Origin: CAVQEK01 sp964596645
GTDB taxonomy: Bacteria > Bacteroidota > Bacteroidia > Cytophagales > Cyclobacteriaceae
DNA length: 64,000 nucleotides
Direction of reading: 5' to 3'
Assembly (NCBI GenBank): GCA_964596645.1
Contig: CAZQVB010000003.1
Location: 124,001-188,000, forward strand
A program made the position numbers and the translations under genes. Shown here one piece after another: positions 17,462-26,319 of this stretch (the stretch's first letter is position 1; each line of letters begins with the position of its first letter). The notes below the pieces were generated by a model. The model was not told the origin of the DNA and made no database searches. It saw only the letters and a program-made list of their open reading frames with translations.

Positions 17462-18385
17462 ATGGAAACTTCTCAGCAACACAGCACCGAACAAACCATA
17501 ACGACCGAACGAATAGTAGGCAAACGCGAGTCAGACATTCAGGGCAACCTGCTGCTTGTCACCGCCGGTATACACGGCAACGAGGCCAGTGGCATCAAAG
17601 CCCTTCGCCGGGTGCTGAAGGCACTGGACGAGCGGGAGGTAAAGCTTAAAGGCACATTACTGGGTGTAGCCGGCAATATCGGCGCCCTCGGAGAAAACAA
17701 GCGATTCATCGATGAAGACCTCAACCGCACCTGGCCCACACAGCACTTGAAGGAAATAGAGCAACCCAACCACGAGCAGCGAGAAATGCAGGATATTGTG
17801 CGGGTGATAGAGGCACATCCGGCCAGTGAATATGGTATACGCTACTTTATCGATTGCCATAGTACATCTTCAGAAAGCCTGCCCTACATCTCGGTGCAGG
17901 ACAAAGGCGATAATGACGCCTGGGCCCATACCTTCCCGCTTTATATTGTACGCGGGTTCAGCGACCTGGTGAGCGGCTCCATCGATCGCTACCTCAGCCA
18001 CAACCACTTCACCGGATTTGCCTTTGAGGCAGGGCAACACACGCATGCCGACACCATAGACCACCACGAGGCCATCATCTGGTTGGGCATGGAAAAAGCA
18101 GGACTGCTTAACCTTCAAGACCTTGAAAACCCGCCCAGGGTGATCGCTAAAATGATGGCCAAAGAAGACCCCAAAACATTCCAGATCGTATACCGGCACA
18201 ACCTGGAAAAAGGTGATGAATTCAGCATGAAACCCGGCTTCAAAAATTTTCAGGCCATACAAAAGGGAGAAGAACTTGCCGAGCACAATGGCAATACCAT
18301 TACTTCGCAGTGGGAAGCCTACATATTTATGCCTTTATACCAAAGCCAGGGCAATGACGGCTTCTTCGTGGTAGAGGAAGTATAG
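17462..18385 (+). CDS. Aspartoacylase/succinylglutamate desuccinylase-family metallohydrolase
   Basis: A 307-residue M14-like enzyme. Zinc ligands are H38 and E41 (AGIHGNEASG) and H133 (FIDCHSTSS), with the substrate-binding EDLNRTWP and a likely catalytic glutamate in FAFEAGQH. The family hydrolyses N-acyl amino acids or amides. It starts seven bases after the ligase stop, forming a compact operon with it and the QEGLA protease. No arginine succinyltransferase genes are present, so an AST-pathway role is unlikely. The natural substrate is unknown. Confidence 0.87.
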   Translation: METSQQHSTEQTITTERIVGKRESDIQGNLLLVTAGIHGNEASGIKALRRVLKALDEREVKLKGTLLGVAGNIGALGENKRFIDEDLNRTWPTQHLKEIEQPNHEQREMQDIVRVIEAHPASEYGIRYFIDCHSTSSESLPYISVQDKGDNDAWAHTFPLYIVRGFSDLVSGSIDRYLSHNHFTGFAFEAGQHTHADTIDHHEAIIWLGMEKAGLLNLQDLENPPRVIAKMMAKEDPKTFQIVYRHNLEKGDEFSMKPGFKNFQAIQKGEELAEHNGNTITSQWEAYIFMPLYQSQGNDGFFVVEEV

Positions 18386-18533
18386 CAATAGCGACCGGAA
18401 AAGAAGCGGCTTTTGGACTGATTGATTATGCTGAGTTTGTCTGCGCTGAATTTACAGTTTCTGCATCTCCCTTTGTTTTGAGGAAGAGTCTGTGTGAATT
18501 TCTATTTAAGGCTAGAGAAGCGCACAACACGCA

Positions 18534-19097
18534 TCATTTCAGTCTGACAAATGCTCCGGTGGCATCTCGTTGGTAAATCGCCAAACCTCCATACGCCAAA
18601 CCAAGCTCGGCTTCGAAGCACTGGCTGACATCCAAACGTTGAAAATGAGCCATTAAGCAGCGGATGACGCCATTGTGCGTCACGATGGCCACTTTCTGGT
18701 ATCCTTGCGCCAGCACTTCCATCCAAAACGTCAGCACGCGTTCATTGAGGGATTTGAGCGATTCCCCGCCAGGTGGTGCTTGGTTGGCGAAGTCATTCAT
18801 CCACACATTGAGGTCGCTGCTTTTGATGCCGTCCCAGGGGCACATTTCCCACGCACCGAAGTTGATCTCCATCAGCCGGTCATCTACCTGAGCAGCATTT
18901 TCGGCAGTAATTTTATTCGCCAGCAGCAGGCATCTCTGCTTGGGGCTGGTGTACACCACATCATAATCGGGGGCAACTTCGGAGAGCACTCGGTCAAACT
19001 CACCCCCCCAGGTACTTCTGAGGGCAAGGTCTGTCTGGCCATAGCAAATGCCTTCGGCCACATCCGGTGTGGTATGCCTGATCAGGTGTACTTCCAT
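18534..19097 (-). CDS. cobC: Alpha-ribazole phosphatase (histidine phosphatase family)
   Basis: A 187-residue protein from ATG 19097, giving the typical start MEVHLIRHTTPDVAEG. It has R7-H8 (phospho-histidine), CYGQTDLAL, the second-half EINFGAWE and the THNGVIRCL histidine motif. CobC removes the phosphate from alpha-ribazole phosphate in the lower-ligand branch of cobalamin synthesis. It overlaps the cobS end by 16 bases and closes the riboswitch-controlled operon. A generic phosphoglycerate mutase-like role is the alternative, made unlikely by context. Confidence 0.9.
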   Translation of the reverse strand: MEVHLIRHTTPDVAEGICYGQTDLALRSTWGGEFDRVLSEVAPDYDVVYTSPKQRCLLLANKITAENAAQVDDRLMEINFGAWEMCPWDGIKSSDLNVWMNDFANQAPPGGESLKSLNERVLTFWMEVLAQGYQKVAIVTHNGVIRCLMAHFQRLDVSQCFEAELGLAYGGLAIYQRDATGAFVRLK

Positions 19098-19873
19098 ACC
19101 AGCAGAAATAACCCGTAAAAGCACACTTCAGTCACCTGCTGCACCGCACCCAGACAGTCGCCTGTATAGCCGCCGATCCACCGGGTGAAGTAGCGCGCCA
19201 TCCATGCTTTCACGATGTACAAGATCAAAGGCACCGTCAGCAGCAAGTAGCGACCGGTAGCGCCACACAGTAACAGCAACGGAAGCGCAGAGAAAATAAA
19301 CGTCCACAACAAGTTGGTGAAGCCCGACTGCTGTGCCACAGGCTTGCTTTTCGATTGCAAGTCGTCGCGCACATAGGGGTGTGAGAACACGACAGTGGCC
19401 GCCATAAACCTGCTTTGCGCATGGGCGCATATGAGCAACAGGCTGAAGATAAACCAACTGGTGGGGGTGGCTGAAAGCACCTCGTGCAGCAGGGCCAGTT
19501 TGGTGGCGAGCAAGAGCAAAAGGCCAACCGCTCCGTAGGTACCCAGTCGGCTGTCTTTCATAATACTTAGAATCTGCGCTGCAGACCAGCCGCCCCCGAA
19601 GCCATCGCATACATCGGCAAAGCCATCTTCGTGAAATGCCCCCGTCACAAGCACGGAAGCGGCCAGAGAAAGAATCAGTGCTGCCACCAGGCCAAGGGCC
19701 GGAGAAGAAAGAACATAGGTAATGGCGGCCACTCCACCTACTATATAACCAATGAGGGGAAAGTAGCGGAGCGAGCGGTTGATGTACTCCGGCTCATGCC
19801 CTACCCAGGCGGGACAGGGAATGCGGGTGTAAAACATCACCGCGGTAAAAAAAACACGAAGTTCTTCTTTCAT
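19082..19873 (-). CDS. cobS: Adenosylcobinamide-GDP ribazoletransferase
   Basis: A 263-residue integral membrane protein with about six hydrophobic helices. The family motifs are TRIPCPAW near the N terminus, GAFHEDGFADVCDGFGGGW (acidic, metal-binding) and MKDSRLGTYGAVGL. CobS joins adenosylcobinamide-GDP and alpha-ribazole to give adenosylcobalamin at the inner membrane. Its start overlaps the cobT stop by four bases. Confidence 0.96.
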   Translation of the reverse strand: MKEELRVFFTAVMFYTRIPCPAWVGHEPEYINRSLRYFPLIGYIVGGVAAITYVLSSPALGLVAALILSLAASVLVTGAFHEDGFADVCDGFGGGWSAAQILSIMKDSRLGTYGAVGLLLLLATKLALLHEVLSATPTSWFIFSLLLICAHAQSRFMAATVVFSHPYVRDDLQSKSKPVAQQSGFTNLLWTFIFSALPLLLLCGATGRYLLLTVPLILYIVKAWMARYFTRWIGGYTGDCLGAVQQVTEVCFYGLFLLVWKYT

Positions 19874-20910
19874 AGTGCCTGGCTTACCTCAGCCTCATCG
19901 AAGCTGGCCATTTCATTGAAAAATGCCACCGCGCTCGCAATGACGGGATAGGCAATGGCGCAGCCTGTGCCCTCCCCCAGCCTTAGATTCAATTGGAGTA
20001 CTGGTGCCAGCTTTATATGTTTTGCCATCATGCTATGACCCTTTTCAGCCGACTGGTGGCAGAGTATGGTGTAATCTGCTATGAAAGGATACAGTGCGCT
20101 GGCCACCAAATATGCCGATGTAGCTATGAATCCATCCAAAAGAATGAGCATGCCGCGCTCAGCAGCGCGAAGCATGCCACCGCATATTTGTGCTATTTCA
20201 TAGCCGCCAAAACACTGCAATACGCTCAGCGGATTGTTGCCTGTGTGGTGTCTGGCTGATGCTTGCGTCAGCACTTCGATTTTTCTTTGCAGGCCGGCGT
20301 CGTCGAGGCCGGTGCCGCGGCCCACGCAGTCAGGCAGAGGCACTGCGGTAAGTTTGTGCATAATCAGTGCCGCACCAGAGGTGTTTCCTATGCCCATTTC
20401 GCCAAAGCCCACCACATTGCAGCCGCTGCGGGCTACATCATCGACCACAGCCGCACCGTGCGCAAGGGCCATGCTAAGCTCATCTTCAGTCATGGCCTTT
20501 TCTAATAAAAAGTTGCGTGTGCCCATGTTTACTTTTTTGTCGATCAGCCCCTCGGTAATGGTAAAATCATGGTTTACACCGGCATCTACTATCTTCAATG
20601 CAATGCCCTGCTGCCGCGCAAGTACGTTGATGGCCGCGCCACCGCGCAAAAAATTCAGCACCATCTGATGGGTCACCTCCTGTGGATAGCAGCTCACGCC
20701 CTGCTGTGCCACACCGTGGTCGCCTGCAAATATGATGATGTGCGGCTGGCGCAACTCGGGCGATAAACTTTGCTGCAGCAAGGCCACTTTACTGGCCATC
20801 GCTTCAAGCATACCCAGTGCACCGACAGGCTTGGTTTTCATATCAATTTTGTGGGCTATGGCAGAAGCAAGCTGCTGATCGACCTGCGGGATGTTATAAT
20901 TTGTTTTCAT
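19870..20910 (-). CDS. cobT: Nicotinate-nucleotide-dimethylbenzimidazole phosphoribosyltransferase
   Basis: About 346 residues from ATG 20910; a GTG at 20928 overlapping the cobU stop is the alternative start. Recognisable segments are KTKPVGALGMLEAMA, IIIFAGDHGVAQQGVS, VVGFGEMGIGNTSGAALI and the C-terminal catalytic LRLGEGTGCAIAYPV. It activates dimethylbenzimidazole to alpha-ribazole phosphate, the substrate of CobC. It sits within the cobU-cobT-cobS-cobC run. Confidence 0.96.
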   Translation of the reverse strand: MKTNYNIPQVDQQLASAIAHKIDMKTKPVGALGMLEAMASKVALLQQSLSPELRQPHIIIFAGDHGVAQQGVSCYPQEVTHQMVLNFLRGGAAINVLARQQGIALKIVDAGVNHDFTITEGLIDKKVNMGTRNFLLEKAMTEDELSMALAHGAAVVDDVARSGCNVVGFGEMGIGNTSGAALIMHKLTAVPLPDCVGRGTGLDDAGLQRKIEVLTQASARHHTGNNPLSVLQCFGGYEIAQICGGMLRAAERGMLILLDGFIATSAYLVASALYPFIADYTILCHQSAEKGHSMMAKHIKLAPVLQLNLRLGEGTGCAIAYPVIASAVAFFNEMASFDEAEVSQAL

Positions 20911-20924
20911 AAAAAAATGACTTT

Positions 20925-21431
20925 TCACGGTTTTACAACCAAGGGTAGCCCGGATATCATGCAGGTGACGTGATCGGCCATGCCGGCTACCTTTTGGTTG
21001 GCCCAGCCCTGCAGGTCTGTAAATTTTCGGCCAGCCTCAGTCTCTGCATGCATACCCATGCCCAGCTCATTGGAAATGATGATCAAGGTGGCATCACCCA
21101 GGCTCAGTTGCTCCATTTCAGCTTCGAAAGCGGAGAGACAGCGGTCTATATCCTGCTCAAAATCCACGAAATAGTTGGTGAGCCACAGCGTGACACAATC
21201 GACGACGGCCACGGCATTACCCAGGTTCAGTTCATATAGTTTTGTCTCTTTTTCTATCGTCTGCCACTGTGGCCCTCGATCTTTTTCATGTCTTTTGATG
21301 CGGCTTTCAAAGTCATCGTCCCATCGGCGGGCTGTGGCAATGTAGATGGGCTTTTCGCTGAGCTGTTCTGCCAATCGCATGGCGTACCGGCTTTTGCCAG
21401 AGCGGGTACCCCCTGTCACAAAGTACATCAT
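20925..21431 (-). CDS. cobU: Adenosylcobinamide kinase / adenosylcobinamide-phosphate guanylyltransferase
   Basis: About 168 residues from the ATGATG at 21431. The P-loop GGTRSGKS is followed by KPIYIATARRWDDDF, RIKRHEKDRG (guanylylated histidine region), VDCVTLWLTN and IIISNELGMGMHAE. It phosphorylates adenosylcobinamide and then transfers GMP. The start overlaps the stop of the CWC-DUF5522 gene by four bases, so the two are translationally coupled. Upstream in-frame starts (to 21524) lie inside that gene and are rejected. Confidence 0.96.
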   Translation of the reverse strand: MMYFVTGGTRSGKSRYAMRLAEQLSEKPIYIATARRWDDDFESRIKRHEKDRGPQWQTIEKETKLYELNLGNAVAVVDCVTLWLTNYFVDFEQDIDRCLSAFEAEMEQLSLGDATLIIISNELGMGMHAETEAGRKFTDLQGWANQKVAGMADHVTCMISGLPLVVKP

Positions 21432-21799
21432 AATGCTGTGTTGCTTTTGCCATAGGGGCAGTGCTTGCAACCCAGCTGGCAGCAGTAGCCCTTTCGCAGA
21501 TGATAATATGCCGTGAACACCCATCGCCCGCCCCTGTCTTTATAATAATCGAGACCTTGCTGAAATTGCAGAGGAGGCCTTTTTTTCAGTGCATTGTCTA
21601 TAAAAGGCTTCGCCAAGACAGGCTCTTCCCTAAACCGCGCTTCTATGTTACTGGTGAGGCAGTCCGGGCACATGCAGGCAGCACCTGCACCCACAGGCAC
21701 CACTGCGGGCAGCGCAGCGCACCAGCACGATCCGGGCAAGTCTGTACTACAAAAAAACTCGGCGTTGCATACCGTACATGTGGAATTGGTGTCGGGCAT
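21428..21799 (-). CDS. Cysteine-rich CWC domain fused to DUF5522
   Basis: A 123-residue protein with ten or more cysteines. The N-terminal half has C-x2-C, the CWC motif (GSCWCAALP) and CMCPDCL, a likely zinc site. The C-terminal half is DUF5522 (DYYKDRGGRWVFTAYYHLRKGYCC, then CKHCPYG). Both families are uncharacterised. It sits between the BtuB-like receptor and cobU, overlapping cobU, so a role in cobalamin or cobalt handling is inferred. Confidence 0.85.
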   Translation of the reverse strand: MPDTNSTCTVCNAEFFCSTDLPGSCWCAALPAVVPVGAGAACMCPDCLTSNIEARFREEPVLAKPFIDNALKKRPPLQFQQGLDYYKDRGGRWVFTAYYHLRKGYCCQLGCKHCPYGKSNTAL

Positions 21800-21865
21800 T
21801 GTTTGGTAAAATCTACTATGACCAGAATGAATCAGGCTGTGGTGCGCAATTGTTTTAAATGCTTT

Positions 21866-23764
21866 TTAATAATTAAATCGCACACCCATTTGCATATTGA
21901 AGCCCAACGCGGAGTATCCGGTGCTTTCTACAAATGGCGTATTCAGCATATTTTTGATTGTGGCAAACAGATGCAGCCTCTCGGGCACCGGGGTATATTC
22001 CAGGTACGTGTTCAACAAAAAGTACGCATCAAGCTCAGTCTCCAGCGTAGCAAATGTGGTGGCATCGAAGTATCGATCGCTTCGGTCGCCCACGTACTGC
22101 CCCTGCACACTGAAAAACAGGCTTTTCACCGGCCTGCCGGTAAACAGCAATGAGGCACTGTGCCGTGGCCTGCGCAGCAGATTATAAAAGCTGGTGTCGC
22201 TCTCGGCATCCACTGGTTTGGTCACCTGGCCATCTACATAGTTGTAAAATGCCGTGAGGCCATACCTGTCACTAATAGCAAGCCGCGCCATCACTTCCAG
22301 CCCATGATCTTGCTGACGGTCTTCATTTTGATAGCCTGTGGTGAAATCGTAGATGATCACATTGTCTATGTCCCGTTCAAAATAAGTCAGCTCCAGTTGC
22401 AGCGGGCTCCCCTGCCGATGCACGCGTACGCCTCCTTCATATGACGCACTGATCTGCGGTTCCAATTCCGGATTTCGGCCAAAGCGACCAAAAAGTTGAT
22501 TGAGGCTGGGAGATTTGAAACCTGTGGTGTACGAACCAAATAATGTTATATCCCGATGGAGATTATAGGAAAGCGCGGCCGAATAGGTGCTTTGCTCGCC
22601 AAATACCGAATGGCTGTTGAGCCTGTAGCTCAACTCGCCGTTCAGCCCGTGCCATTGGGTGAGCAGCAGTGAGGCGTACGGGCTGGTGGTGGTCATGTTT
22701 ACCAGGGTATCGCCTTCCGGCAGCCTGTCTACTATTTGCGCCGATTGGTGGTACAGCCCGGCCAATATTTGCGTGTGGTCAGTAAGCCTGTAGCTCGCAA
22801 AAACATCTGCATTGTGTGTGCGACCATCATAGTCGTCGGTGCCATAGGCATGTTTATACTTCCTGGTGGCTCGGGTGTAGTTGTACAACCCATGCAAGGT
22901 GAAGCGGTTGATGAAATAATTGGTCTTTACGCCGGGCATGAACACCGCAGATTCATAGCTGTTGTCTCCATCGCTAAACGCGCCGTTGTCATATTCACCT
23001 TCCAGAAAAGAGTAGTTCAGAAATGGTAGAATGCTCAAATTGTGGGCAGGCCGAATGTCCAGCCCAGCACGTGCCGATCTTCGCAACATGCCGTCTTCGT
23101 CGAAGTCGAGACTGTCGCCGGGGCTGGCTGCTTCGCTCATGCCATCGGTATCGAAAAAACTATAGCCGGCATAGTAGCCCAACCCAGCACTTTTACCCTC
23201 TATGCCAACATCTGCCTGGCGCGTGTGCAATGAGCCCGCACTCACCGAGCCGTTCACCGAAAGTGGGTCATCGCCCGGTTTTTTTGAAATAATATTGATT
23301 ACTCCAGCGATGGCATCGGAGCCATACAAGGTGGATTGGCTGCCCTTCAGTATTTCGATGCGTTCGATCTGATCGAGCGAAAGCAGCCGCAGGTCGAAGG
23401 CAGCTCCGAAACCTGAGGGGTCGGTGAGCGGCAGTCCGTCCAGCAAAATAAGGGCATATTCCGAGCCTGCTCCTCGAATGAAAACTTCTTTGTTGGCACC
23501 GGGGTTGGCGTAGGCATTATTGATGATGATGCCCGATTGCTCATTGAGCAATTGGGCCAGGTCTTTGCCCTTACTGCGCTCAATTTCTTCGGAGGTAATT
23601 GTCTGAATGGGTTTGGCGGTTTCCTTTCGTTCCAGCGGTATTTTGCTGGCGGTCACCACCACCTCGCTCAGGTTGATGGTTTGCTGTACACTGTCCTGTT
23701 CTTGGGCTGATAATGACTGGGTAGCCAGCACTATGGCTACCATGATGGGTAAAAATCTGCTCAT
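21866..23764 (-). CDS. btuB: TonB-dependent cobalamin receptor (BtuB-like)
   Basis: About 632 residues from ATG 23764, with a signal peptide (cleavage near SLSAQ) and a TonB-box-like INLSEVVVTASK. The plug has IQTITSEEIERSKGKDLAQLL, EVFIRGAGSEYALILLDGLPL and ILKGSQSTLYGSDAIAGVINI. A barrel follows with the C-terminal end NMQMGVRFNY. The cobalamin riboswitch in its leader and the cob genes downstream identify corrinoids as the probable ligand. No BtuFCD genes are in the window. Confidence 0.92.
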   Translation of the reverse strand: MSRFLPIMVAIVLATQSLSAQEQDSVQQTINLSEVVVTASKIPLERKETAKPIQTITSEEIERSKGKDLAQLLNEQSGIIINNAYANPGANKEVFIRGAGSEYALILLDGLPLTDPSGFGAAFDLRLLSLDQIERIEILKGSQSTLYGSDAIAGVINIISKKPGDDPLSVNGSVSAGSLHTRQADVGIEGKSAGLGYYAGYSFFDTDGMSEAASPGDSLDFDEDGMLRRSARAGLDIRPAHNLSILPFLNYSFLEGEYDNGAFSDGDNSYESAVFMPGVKTNYFINRFTLHGLYNYTRATRKYKHAYGTDDYDGRTHNADVFASYRLTDHTQILAGLYHQSAQIVDRLPEGDTLVNMTTTSPYASLLLTQWHGLNGELSYRLNSHSVFGEQSTYSAALSYNLHRDITLFGSYTTGFKSPSLNQLFGRFGRNPELEPQISASYEGGVRVHRQGSPLQLELTYFERDIDNVIIYDFTTGYQNEDRQQDHGLEVMARLAISDRYGLTAFYNYVDGQVTKPVDAESDTSFYNLLRRPRHSASLLFTGRPVKSLFFSVQGQYVGDRSDRYFDATTFATLETELDAYFLLNTYLEYTPVPERLHLFATIKNMLNTPFVESTGYSALGFNMQMGVRFNY

Positions 23765-23901
23765 TGCTGTTTGTTTAGTAGGGTTTGCCAATGAGCTTCC
23801 GCGAATGTAGTAAAGATGATAAGGTGTAAAAAAACCGCTATACTGGTTTGAACACAACATCTTCGACTCTTCCTCCGAAAGCCTTTAAAATGTAAATAGC
23901 A

Positions 23902-24076
23902 CGTGGCAGGTCTTCTGGCTTGCTTCACTGTTAGTGGCCTTCCCATCGTGCGCAAACACGACAGTGGCAAAGCGGAAAAACAGCTGATACTTGAAGCTTA
24001 CAGCTACGGGGATAGCTCCGGATTTGCACCGGATTCCCTTTTTAATTTTCGGCGGACGTGTGTCCGCGTCTAAACC
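23902..24076 (-). ncRNA. Cobalamin riboswitch (AdoCbl class)
   Basis: On the minus strand the order of conserved elements is GGTGCAAATCCGGAGC, then CCCGTAGCTGTAAGC, then TTTGCCACTG (B12 box region), then GAAGGCCACTAACAG and GCCAGAAGACCTGCC, with an outer stem at about 24051-24070. It lies about 140 bases before the btuB start and should repress the whole corrinoid operon when the vitamin is plentiful. Confidence 0.93.
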
Positions 24077-24169
24077 AAATGCGGGGGCAAATATAGGTTT
24101 TAAAATGAATTTGTGCCCAGATGAACCGGATAAGATTTATTTGATGCGGCGGCTCCTTCGGTGAAAGCC

Positions 24170-24205
24170 AAAAAAAAGCAGCCCGTTCCAGCTGCTCTTT
24201 TTTTT
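24170..24205 (-). terminator. Terminator of the rplM-rpsI-rpsB-tsf operon
   Basis: Stem GAGCAGC/GCTGCT with an 8-base loop and a long U-tract on the minus strand, 18 bases after the tsf stop. An A-tract on the other side could make it work in both directions. Confidence 0.8.
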
Positions 24206-24222
24206 GATTAGGTTATGTTTTT

Positions 24223-25053
24223 TTATCCTACGCTTACACGCTTAAAGGCTTCCACAGTAAGTCCCGACTTCACCGAATCGAGGTATTTCTTTACCGTCAC
24301 AGCGCTGTCTTTTACAAAAGCCTGATTGAGCAGGGTGTTGTCTTTGAGGTACTTGTTTACCTTGCCCTCGGCTATTTTGTCTACAATATTTTCCGGCTTG
24401 CCTTCTGCAATGGCCTGCTCCCTACCTATGTTCCGCTCCTTTTCGATCAACTGAGCATCTACGGCGTCTTCACTGACAGCTACCGGGTTCATGGCCGCTA
24501 TCTGCATGGCTACATCGCGACCAGCCTCTGAGGCATCGGTGCCGTTGGTGCCTTTCAGTGCAACTAAAACACCCAATTTGCTGCCCGCGTGAATATAACT
24601 GATCACCTGCTCGCCTTTCAGCGTTTCATAGGCCACTATTTCAATCTTCTCGCCTATTTTACCTACCAGCTCCAGTATCTTTTCATTCACGGTGAGGTCA
24701 CCGGCCTTGGTGCCTTTGAGCGCTTCTACATCGGCGGGCTTTTGGTCATAGGCTACTTTCAGTATCAGTTTGCCTAAATTCTGAAAATCTTCATTTTTTG
24801 CCACAAAATCGGTCTCACAACCGATGGCCACCAATACCGCTTCTGTTTTGTCATCATTGGCTTGTACAAATACAGAGCCTTCGGTGGTTTCGCGATCAGC
24901 ACGCTTTTCTGATACCTTCTGACCTTGCTTGCGCAGCACCTCTATGGCTTTGTCGAAATCGCCGTCGGCTTCTTGCAGCGCCTTTTTACAATCCATCATG
25001 CCTGCGCCGGTCATTTTGCGAAGCTTGTTTACATCTTGTGCAGAAATTGCCAT
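24223..25053 (-). CDS. tsf: Translation elongation factor Ts
   Basis: 276 residues from ATG 25053 (MAISAQDVNKLRKMTGAGMM). The N-terminal UBA-like domain with TGAGMMDCKKALQEADGDF is followed by the dimerisation core (VLVAIGCETDFVAKNEDF). EF-Ts recycles GDP from EF-Tu. It is the last gene of the ribosomal operon, 85 bases after rpsB. A start at 25086 would add a non-family leader. Confidence 0.97.
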   Translation of the reverse strand: MAISAQDVNKLRKMTGAGMMDCKKALQEADGDFDKAIEVLRKQGQKVSEKRADRETTEGSVFVQANDDKTEAVLVAIGCETDFVAKNEDFQNLGKLILKVAYDQKPADVEALKGTKAGDLTVNEKILELVGKIGEKIEIVAYETLKGEQVISYIHAGSKLGVLVALKGTNGTDASEAGRDVAMQIAAMNPVAVSEDAVDAQLIEKERNIGREQAIAEGKPENIVDKIAEGKVNKYLKDNTLLNQAFVKDSAVTVKKYLDSVKSGLTVEAFKRVSVG

Positions 25054-25138
25054 GTTTCTTATGGGTTTTAAATAAAAATTGAACATCGACGTGTGCGGCT
25101 GATGTTCAATTTTTGATTGATAAAATATGTTTTAATTC

Positions 25139-25921
25139 TTAATTGGACCGCTGGTTCTCGCTTGTTGTCTCTTGCTCGTCCATCTGTCTTTTGTTGTCTT
25201 CTTCTTCCTGAAGCTTGGTGTCTTCTTTGTCGCGCTTGCGCTCCATCAGACCTTCTTCTATGGCTTTGCCAATGTAGGTAGTGATGATGTTCACCGACTT
25301 CCAGGCATCGTCATTGGCCGGAATTGGAAAATCAATGGAGTCAGGATTAGAGTTGGTATCTACAATGGCAAACACCGGTATATTCAGCTTTTGCGCTTCA
25401 CGCACAGCAATGTGCTCGCGCTTGATGTCGACCACGAAAAGTGCGGCCGGAAGCCGTGTAAGCTCAGCGATACCTCCAAGGGTTTTTTCCAACTTATCCT
25501 TCTCGCGAGAGATCATGAGTCGCTCGCGCTTTGCCAGGTTCAGGTAGGCTTCATCCTTTTGCAGTTTTTCTATAGAAGCCATTTTCTTGAGTGAACGGCG
25601 AATGGTGGCAAAATTGGTGAGCATCCCACCCAGCCATCGCTCGGTAACGTAGGGCATCTTCAGCCTTCTCGCTTCATCGGCCACTATGTCTTTGGCTTGC
25701 TTTTTAGTAGCCACAAACATGATCTTTCTGCCCGAGCGTACCACGGTTTTAAGCGCGTTGGCTGCATCTTCCAGGCATACCAGGGTTTTGTTCAGATCAA
25801 TGATATGAATACCATTGCGCTCCATGAAAATATAAGGCGCTATTTTGGGATCCCACTTGCGTGTGAGGTGGCCAAAATGGACACCCGCATCGAGCAGGTC
25901 TTTATATGTTATTTTTTCCAT
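25139..25921 (-). CDS. rpsB: 30S ribosomal protein S2
   Basis: 260 residues with the family start (KDLLDAGVHFGHLTRKWDPKM-like), IHIIDLNKTL, FVATKKQAKDIV, RWLGGMLTNFATIR and DTNSNPDSIDFPIPANDDA. An acidic, glutamine-rich tail, common in Bacteroidota, extends past the core. It is followed by tsf and preceded closely by rpsI. Confidence 0.98.
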   Translation of the reverse strand: MEKITYKDLLDAGVHFGHLTRKWDPKIAPYIFMERNGIHIIDLNKTLVCLEDAANALKTVVRSGRKIMFVATKKQAKDIVADEARRLKMPYVTERWLGGMLTNFATIRRSLKKMASIEKLQKDEAYLNLAKRERLMISREKDKLEKTLGGIAELTRLPAALFVVDIKREHIAVREAQKLNIPVFAIVDTNSNPDSIDFPIPANDDAWKSVNIITTYIGKAIEEGLMERKRDKEDTKLQEEEDNKRQMDEQETTSENQRSN

Positions 25922-25928
25922 TGCTAAA

Positions 25929-26315
25929 TTATCGTTTACTGAACTGGAATTTTCTTCTGGCTTTTCTGCGACCGTATTTTTTACGCTCTACCATACGAGG
26001 GTCACGGCTCAAAAATCCTTCTTTTTTGAGGGGTGGCCTGTACTCAGCGTCAATTTCGCAAAGGGCTCTGGCTACCGCCAGTCGTATAGCCTCTGCCTGT
26101 CCTTTGAAACCGCCACCATCTACATTCACATGAAAGTCGTACTTGCCATCCAGCTCAAGCAAGGTGAGTGGCTGCTTTACTATAATGGTGTGAATGTCTG
26201 ATGGGAAATACTTGTCCAGTTCCTGATCGTTCACAAGGATCTTACCTTTGCCCGATTCCAGGTACAGCCGTGCTACGGCCGTTTTTCTTCTTCCTATTGT
26301 GTTGATAGAGTCCAT
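25929..26315 (-). CDS. rpsI: 30S ribosomal protein S9
   Basis: 128 residues ending in the conserved YGRRKARRKFQFSKR tail that reaches the P-site tRNA, with GRRKTAVARLYL at the N terminus and VDGGGFKGQAEAIRLAVARAL inside. Only four bases separate it from rplM, and seven from rpsB. Confidence 0.98.
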   Translation of the reverse strand: MDSINTIGRRKTAVARLYLESGKGKILVNDQELDKYFPSDIHTIIVKQPLTLLELDGKYDFHVNVDGGGFKGQAEAIRLAVARALCEIDAEYRPPLKKEGFLSRDPRMVERKKYGRRKARRKFQFSKR

Positions 26316-26319
26316 GCGA

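Noticed and set aside
18386..18533. Possible terminator between the aspartoacylase-like and cobC genes
   Set aside because: Only a 5-bp imperfect pairing of AAAAG/CTTTT is visible, not a convincing stem for either convergent gene.
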